From: a virus
Reading direction: 5' to 3' (one strand)
DNA: 24,335 nt
IMG/VR virus record: IMGVR_UViG_3300000101_000118
Coordinates: 2,951-27,285 of that record
Part shown: positions 14,607-22,300 of the stretch, piece by piece
Numbering within the stretch: position 1 is the first letter of the stretch
Layout: each line of letters opens with the position of its first letter
Translations under genes and position numbers: made by a program
Notes under the pieces: model-generated
What the model was told of the DNA's origin: nothing
The model's database searches: none
Seen by the model: only the letters and a program-made list of their open reading frames with translations

Positions 14607-15626
14607 TTAGAAATCTAATTTAACTCTTACTAGAGCTTCTTTGGTAAAATCTTTTACTAAAGGTTTTGATAATTTTGCAACAGCTAATAATTCATTACTG
14701 TCATTATACATTCCTACGGTTGTAGCATAGGTTTGAGGATTATCTATAAAATATGGATAAATTACTTCACCAGTTGATCCTGAAATAAAACTTGGATTTT
14801 CTGAATAATTGAATTCTGAGTTTCTTGCTCTAACAAATACAAAATCTGATGTTATTGTTTCTTGGGAGTTCAAAGAGAAACTTTGAAGGTGGTTATATAA
14901 TTTTGCTGGGTTGTTAGCGTTAACACCCGCCCCAGTGCCTAAATTAATACCCGCGCCCGCTGCCGTACTTGAATTATCATCTAAAGCATCAGCGTTTAAT
15001 ATAAGGGTTGAAATGTCTGGTAAGAATATACCATATGAACCACTTCCAGCTGAATATCCAGTTCCTGTATAAGGTAGACCATTAGAACCACTAACTATCT
15101 GATATGCTCTTTGTGTACCAAAAAATGTAGGAAGAGATACTTCGTTAGAATCATCTGTTAGGTGTAAAGCTGTAAGATTACCGTTACTACTAGATAGTGT
15201 TAAGTTTAAACTCCCAGGTAGTAGCTTTTCTTTATATCTTGCTCTTTCAACGCTTATAGCATAAAAGTTATTACTACCTGTATAAGTAGTACCAAAAGTA
15301 AATTTAGTGTTTTCATCTTCTAAAACTAAGGTTCTATATTGACCATAAATAGTTTTTGTAGGGGTGTTTCCTGGGACACTGCTGTCAAAAGGTTGACCTC
15401 CTCCTCCTGTTTCACTACCATATGCTACTGCAAATTGTACTTCTGCCGTAATATCTGCAGATGCTGTTTGGTAGATATTTAGATAGTAAGGAGCAGAACT
15501 TCCTGCTGTTTGGGTTGATGAAGTAAAGTAGGTGTTTAGAGAAGGGGAGTTGTTAGACCATACTGTAGATGATACAGTATCCGAACTTACAACAAAATCT
15601 TCTGGATCGAATCTTTTAAAGCCCAT
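14607..15626 (-). CDS. Tail structural protein, first of a paralogous pair
   Basis: A 339-residue virion-type protein. The N-terminal MGFKRFDPEDFVVSSDTVSS and the C-terminal ATTVGMYNDSNELLAVAKLS are conserved with the 327-residue product next to it, while the central beta-rich part differs. The centre contains GGGGQPFDSS (74-83), Tyr-rich strands and long Ser/Gly stretches. No enzyme motif is present. It starts 4 bases after the stop of the 222-residue structural gene, so the pair is probably translated together. Such duplicates in phage tails often form hetero-rings or occupy equivalent positions; that is inference here. Confidence 0.7.
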   Translation of the reverse strand: MGFKRFDPEDFVVSSDTVSSTVWSNNSPSLNTYFTSSTQTAGSSAPYYLNIYQTASADITAEVQFAVAYGSETGGGGQPFDSSVPGNTPTKTIYGQYRTLVLEDENTKFTFGTTYTGSNNFYAISVERARYKEKLLPGSLNLTLSSSNGNLTALHLTDDSNEVSLPTFFGTQRAYQIVSGSNGLPYTGTGYSAGSGSYGIFLPDISTLILNADALDDNSSTAAGAGINLGTGAGVNANNPAKLYNHLQSFSLNSQETITSDFVFVRARNSEFNYSENPSFISGSTGEVIYPYFIDNPQTYATTVGMYNDSNELLAVAKLSKPLVKDFTKEALVRVKLDF

Positions 15627-15630
15627 AATT

Positions 15631-16299
15631 TTATGTTAATTGGTTTTGTGTTATTGTTACTGGGATACTTAATCTTGCCCCGCTATCTAATCCTATTACT
15701 GTAATTGTAGTTCTTAATTGGCTTTGTGTACCAAATAAAGTATTAACAGTGGTTGCTGTTAAATTAAATTGTGTTCCTATTACTGTTTTAGAAACATTAG
15801 TTCCTATAGTACTTGTGGATGTTGTATTGGATTGTAGAGCAGCTTCAGATTGAATACCTAAACCTTGATAATTACTAAGTAAACGAACATCCCCTATAGT
15901 AGCTGAATACCCACCTGTTTCAAAGGCTTGAGTATTTCCTAAATAGTTTAATGTTTGTGGTGTAATAGATAATTGGGCTCCTTGTTTTAAAGTAATTGCA
16001 GCAAAACCTAAATCAAGTACAGGTAATTTAGCTGTACCACGAGGTAAAGTTGTTAGTTTGTACTTCATAATTTGTTGCTCATCTGGAAATGCCTCTAAAA
16101 GTGGCATATTATCCAATGCTTGACCATAATAAGCAGAACCTGATGGGTGGGTTGGATTATATAAAGTATAATCAATTTCATCATCGGCAAATGCAAATTG
16201 TGTAATTTGGAAAGAACTATCGTTTTTAGCTATGGCTTCTCTACCTTTTTTGGTTAAGATGGCATCAACTGTTATTACTGAATTGTTTAAATATCCCAT
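15631..16299 (-). CDS. Conserved phage structural (tail/baseplate) protein
   Basis: A 222-residue protein. The N-terminal region LTKKGREAIAKNDSSFQITQFAFADDEIDYTLY (15-47) and a second block LLEAFPDEQQIMKYKLTTLPRGT (67-89) are, from memory, widely conserved in marine myovirus structural proteins of unknown detailed function. Two repeated strand segments end the protein (TVIGTQFNLTA, TTITVIGLDSGARLSIPVTI). It sits between the giant protein gene and the paralogous pair. A double CATATTTATA element precedes the start; the immediate leader is ACACACAA, with no Shine-Dalgarno sequence. The structural role is inferred from context and family resemblance. Confidence 0.7.
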   Translation of the reverse strand: MGYLNNSVITVDAILTKKGREAIAKNDSSFQITQFAFADDEIDYTLYNPTHPSGSAYYGQALDNMPLLEAFPDEQQIMKYKLTTLPRGTAKLPVLDLGFAAITLKQGAQLSITPQTLNYLGNTQAFETGGYSATIGDVRLLSNYQGLGIQSEAALQSNTTSTSTIGTNVSKTVIGTQFNLTATTVNTLFGTQSQLRTTITVIGLDSGARLSIPVTITQNQLT

Positions 16300-16311
16300 T
16301 TGTGTGTTTTT

Positions 16312-16341
16312 GTATAAATATGGTTATATGTTATAAATATG
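16312..16341 (-). promoter_or_regulatory. Two tandem candidate promoter elements
   Basis: Two copies of the element lie at 16312-16322 (sense CATATTTATAC) and 16331-16341 (sense CATATTTATAA), 19 bases apart. They fill the 49-base gap between the giant gene and the 222-residue structural gene. The nearer copy ends 12 bases before the ATG. Two copies in the largest local gap strengthen the case that the element is functional. Confidence 0.45.
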
Positions 16342-16348
16342 TATTCTA

Positions 16349-19300
16349 TTAGGATTCTATTACTCCTTTATCAATTAAATCAGTTACTATCGCAGAAGCA
16401 CTATTTTGTAGGTATTCTGTTGGGAAATCTGGGAATAATATACCAGGTGAATTAGTTATAGTTGGCAATTTACCATAAGGGAATGATGAATCCAAGTATA
16501 TTGTATTGATATTATCTATATATCTTCTTACTAAAAAGAAATCTTTATTTAAAGATGTATTTACTAAATTAGTTTGTGAATGAAAATGTACAAAAGGTAA
16601 TTTTCTATCTAATTCTATTTTTAACCTACCTACATCATCTCCCATTATATTTTTAGATGGAGGTGTTACATTTACAATTTTGTAAGAATATGATTCATTG
16701 TTCGCAAATCTTATTTCATCATTTACTTCTAATCTTAATGGACCAAACGTTTCCCCAATTGTAGTTCCTGTAGGTTCTGTACCTCCTGGGAAGAATTCTG
16801 AGTCTCCTATTGTATAAGGTAATGCACTTTGTTTATATGAATCCCCATATGCTTCATTCATATTAGATGAAGACATAAATAATATGTTACTACCAGAAAT
16901 GTCAATAGACATTGAAGCACCTCCTACTAATTCTGAACCAAATACCCAGAAAGGAGCTGAACCTGAATTATTACTTTCTAACAGGTGAGTTTTCGATCCT
17001 CTCATTGTAATAGTTGTAGGGGTTCTTGGGCCTGTAAAAGCTGGAGGGTTTATAATGTTATTTTTTCCTTGACCATTTGAGTTATGCATAGAACCTTCTA
17101 ACTGCCAAGATAAAGAAGATCCACTTTGGTATAGGTTATCAGATGAATTTGCTTTTAATGTCCACTCTAAACCTGCAATATCTCCTCCTACTTCTACTCC
17201 TTTAGAACTAGCAAACCCATTGTCTTTTAGAATACTAACTACTATATCATTATCTATTTGAATTTCTGCTTGTTTTGAAGAATTTAATGCTATGCCATAC
17301 CCTCCACCATATTTGTTTATTATAGTAGAAGAAGTTCTTCTTCTAAAACCTCTCCCTCCCCCAGAAACAGTTGAGGTCTTTTTTGTTTCTTGATATTTCT
17401 GTACATATTTTACTTTATCTGAAACGGAACCTAGGTCGAAAGATTTTCCATCAGTTTTCCATACTTTTAATCCTATATCTTCTAATACAAATGGTATGTT
17501 CTTTTGAGAGTTACTTTCAGTTGTTTCGTATAGTAATCCTAAAGTAAGTGTAAATTCTAATCTTTCTCTATGTTTATGTCCTCTCCAAAAACTACCATTT
17601 CTGTTATAATCCGAATCATATATATAGGATGTTGGAATTGAAGTTTCTAGGTCAATAAAATGTTGTTGTGAAGTATCATTTCCTGGGGATGTATAACTTT
17701 CACTATTAAAAGATATTATACCAGATGATGCCGTATAAGCCTGATATGTTCCTCCTTGGTATTGTTTAAAGTTTACATTTTCGCTAGGATTTAAAATTTC
17801 TGTAAAGGATGCTGTTCCAAGTGTTGTATCACCTAAAGAAGATGTACCAAAAGCAGTAAAGCTATAATCTGTAAAGGCCGCTGAACTATTTCCATCATAC
17901 ATACTAACAATCCCAGATCCTGAAATTGGGATACTTGTTGCATAACCCCTAGATGAGGTTTGTGTATACATAATAGGAGCGGGATATTGTCCTATTTTAA
18001 ATATGGGTTTTAGAGTGTTTAATTCTTGTAATTCTTGACTACCCGAAGAAACAGATATTCGTGCATCTCCATTTTTTGGAAATGTTTTTTCGAATATATC
18101 TCTTGATATATTATTTTCTAAAGATGGAGGTAAAGCGTTACCATCTTGATCAATTAAATAATTTAAATTTACTCTAGTTTTATTATTTAGTAAAGGATAT
18201 GAATCCGATATATCATTGAAATATCCAAAATATGCATCTCTAGATTCTATAGCAGGTAATTTACCAAAAGTACCAATATCCGAAGGTGACCAAACATTTA
18301 AATATTGAGATGATGCCTTTGACCCTTCGTATTTGAGTGAAGTACTTGATACCGCAGTATAATTTGAATCTGGTACTGTTGCTTTTGTTGCTGTTTTATC
18401 TAAAATTAAACCTAGGTTTGAAGGTACTATGGAATTATCGTTATAGTTTATGTCATATAAGAATGTGCTAGGTCGTTGTGAATTAGCATTGTTTAATAAA
18501 GGTTGGCAATCTAAAGAATATTGGAAAGGTAATACATCATCTCCAAAATATGTAGGTACGATGAAAGCAGAAGAGGTTGGTTCCTTAAAATTACCATATG
18601 ATGGGGTAGAATTAGGTAATGGGGAGAATTCCGATTGGGAAGGGAATATACTCATAGTATATGAGGTAATTGTAAGCCCCGAAGTAAAACTTTTATCAAC
18701 ATGAACCCCCATCCTAAAGGCATCGTCATACTCAAAAGAGAGATTATCAATTGAACCCGTTAATGTAGCTGTCCCGCTTATTGTATCATTAGGTACTATA
18801 AATTGGTGAAAATTCTCACCAGGGTGTAATCTAGAAACTTGGGTAGAATCAGGGGAAGTTGGGGTTTGTTTTTTTAGGTAAATAGATCCTGTTAAATTAT
18901 AAGTAGCGGGGACCTCAAAAGATTGAGATATTGCAATTTTAGTGTTAACATCTCCACCTTCTTTAAATTTAACAGTTTGAGCTTGACCAATCGCACCACT
19001 TCCAATTTGGAAATTATCAAATACATATTCTACATAATACATATCCCCTACACTGTTTATTGTAGAAGATGTGGTGGAAGAGATTAGGGATGTATTCTTA
19101 ATATCATTTATTGGACTATCAGTAAAGGTAAATGTTGAACCATTATCCAGGGATTGGGATGTTAATTTATTTGATGCTGTAATAATATAACCCGTAGAAG
19201 GTATACCTGATCCTGTTCTTTTTAAGAAGGCTTGAACATCTATTCTTGGGTGTGAATCGGCTGGGGTAATAGAAGAGGTAATGGGGTTGTTAGTACCTAG

Positions 19301-22300
19301 TTGGAAGTGGTTATTCCCCGCTGATTTCCAAATGTCTACAGTATACCCACTATAAGTACCATTTCCATCCGTCCCTGAAGTTTGGAATCGAATATATGTG
19401 TCGGTAGGGGTTGTTACTGAAGAAGGAGAAAAGGTATAATTAAAATTTTCTTCAGGTGATTTTAATACAAGGTTGAAAAAATGAGAGGAGTATGTTGAGT
19501 TTTGAATTGGGATTGCAGTGTATTGGGGAAATATAATTTTATTATTACTATCTGCTTTTACTTCAATAGGAGTGAGGGGTTGACCATAAATTTCTGTAAT
19601 TTCTATAGATGCTGTTACATTTTGAACAGAACATACAATTTCAATATTTGTGAAAAGATTGTTGTTTTGAGGGACGTAATTTGATATACCTCTTGCAGTT
19701 GCTAAATCTATAACACCATTTCTTATAATATTTATAGTCCCTTGATTTTGAAAACCAGTACTTGGAGAAAATGGTTGGTAATTAGAAACAGTGTAAGTTT
19801 GCATACCCGATTCATAAAAACTATTGGTTCCATTACTTCCAGATAAGTCCGTAAAATTAAAAGTTGGAGAGAGAGTTGTTTGAGAACCTGATAGGGTTAA
19901 TGATGGGAAATTAAAATCGAGTGATGCTGTACCCTCAGTTGTAACTAAAGGATGTCCTCCTATTGAAAATGTGGGGTTTGATTGTATTGAATTTCCTTTG
20001 ATAAGGTTATTATAAGTAGGGGAAAATATAGTATTACTTAAATCTTGAGTTATTTTTGGAGATGGGATAAAACTCCTCGCAGCGGTATAAGAAAATACAT
20101 AAAAATCTTGATTAGTTAAACCACCTCCAGAATAATTACTAGAAGAATGGTATATACCTGAGGATGTGATGCCTGAAGGGATGTTAAGGTTTGATGCACT
20201 GTAATTTACAGAACATGAAAAAAACCAGTTTATATTTGGTGTTTCCTTAATGTTATATGAACCATAATTGTAGTAATCAAGGTTATCGTCAATTTGTGAA
20301 AAATCTATTGAGTCTGAACCTGTATTAAAAAATCCTAAGGCATCATTTACAGTCGAACCATTTCCTGCTTGGTCTCCCCAAAAGAATATATCTTGGGTTT
20401 GACTTTCAGTATTCCCATCTCTAAAAACTCCCTGACTAGTCAAATCACCTTCAGATCTATTAGAAGATGTATAGCTACCACTAACAGATAAACTCCAGTT
20501 TTTAGTTCCCCCATTAGGAGAAGAATATACGTTGAAATCTCCTTGGGTATCTGATATTTTTAATACAATACTATCTCCGAGATAGATGAAACCAGTTATG
20601 TGGTATTCAACTACATCTCCTGTAGGTTGTATTAATCTTAAAACATTTGAATCGTCTAAATATTGGTCTAATGTATTCCCTAAATCATCGATTGAGGCTA
20701 ATCTAACAGTGGATACTATACGAGAAGAGGAGTTGGAGGTTTTACTTAATATCCAAGCTTCTCCTGTTGATGGGTGGTTGTCGGGTTGAATAAAAGCTGT
20801 TTCACTTACTACTGCTTCAGTACCCCCAGCATCCCCAATAGAAGAATTGAAAAATAAAGGTTTATATTGTACCGGGGTATTTGCTACTCTTAAATAAGGT
20901 TCACATTGAGGGTTTAAAGATTGTGTAGTTACTACTATATCAGATCCCTTAAATTCACCATTATAGAATTCATCTTGATTAAATATGGTTACTGTTTCTT
21001 TACCTAATAATCCAGATTTAATTTCTTCATAACTCTGAGTTAAGCCAAAATTATTAGTTAAATTGTAAGCTGAAGCTGAAGGGGATGTTTGTAAACCATT
21101 ATATCTATTGGTTGAACCACCAGGCCCACCACTAAATTTATAAATAGAAGATCCACCTGTGTATTCATATTGACCTACATCTCCAGATCCTGTATTGAAA
21201 TTTCTTACTTGGGGTTTTATTGAACCACTATATGTTTCATTTGACAATGAAGTTTGGACAGGGGTTTGTCTGTTTCTTTCTAAAATATGTTGTTTTACAA
21301 CTACACCAGAAGATAAACTGGTACGAGTAGGGGTAAAATCTTTAATCATTTTAAAAAGAGAATTGTCAAAGAATTTCATTAATCTAATGAAATCTACAAC
21401 GTCATAACTTTTAATATATTTGTCAAAATAAGCGTCTCTTAATTTATCTAAATCGGGATAGCTACGGTTTGATGACGATATATGTCTCGGATCTCCTATA
21501 TAATCACCTATGTTAAAATACCCAAGTTGAGCATTTATATCATCATTAATTTGGTCTTGAGGTGAAAATGCTACTTCTAAGTAATCTATATCAGGTGTGT
21601 AACTTTGACTTACATAAGAATCCTGTTGGATAGATCTCATAGGAGATAATACTGTAATATCAGGATTTGAATCCTTTACATTTTCAGCTAAAATAGAGGA
21701 TTTGACTTCAATTTTATCAGTTACTCTATTTTTTATACCCGAAGGTGTTTGGTCCTGGAATACGTGTTCTGTATTAGGTGTAAATACTGGGTTAGTAATT
21801 GTAAAGGTACTAGTCCCATCTGTAAAAGAAGAAGTAATATTGTTAGTTGAACCTGTTACCCTAGGGTGAATTGATGTTCTACTATTTTCATTTAATTGCG
21901 TACCTAAATCAGCTCTAAAATATAATTGGTCAGGAGATGAATTAACTCCATTTCCTTCAATAGAATATGGGTTAACAACATAATCATAAAAATGACTTTG
22001 GCTTAATTCTTGTGACCAATATCTTAATTCTTGATATGAACCCGAAAGGGGTTGGTAAGATTTACCTCCTATTGAAATGCTAGAAATATCGGTGTTTAAG
22101 CTGGAGGTTGTAGAATTATTCCAATTATTAGGGATGAAATTTGTTGCTTCATTAGAACCTATAAATCCTATTTTACCATCTATTTGATTGGCAGCTTGTA
22201 AGGTTGAATTAGTCGGAGATTTTAGGAAGGAGTTTAAACTTCCTATTGCCTCTAAAATTCCAGAATCATCTAAAACTCTTTGTTCAAATTCCCCAATCAA

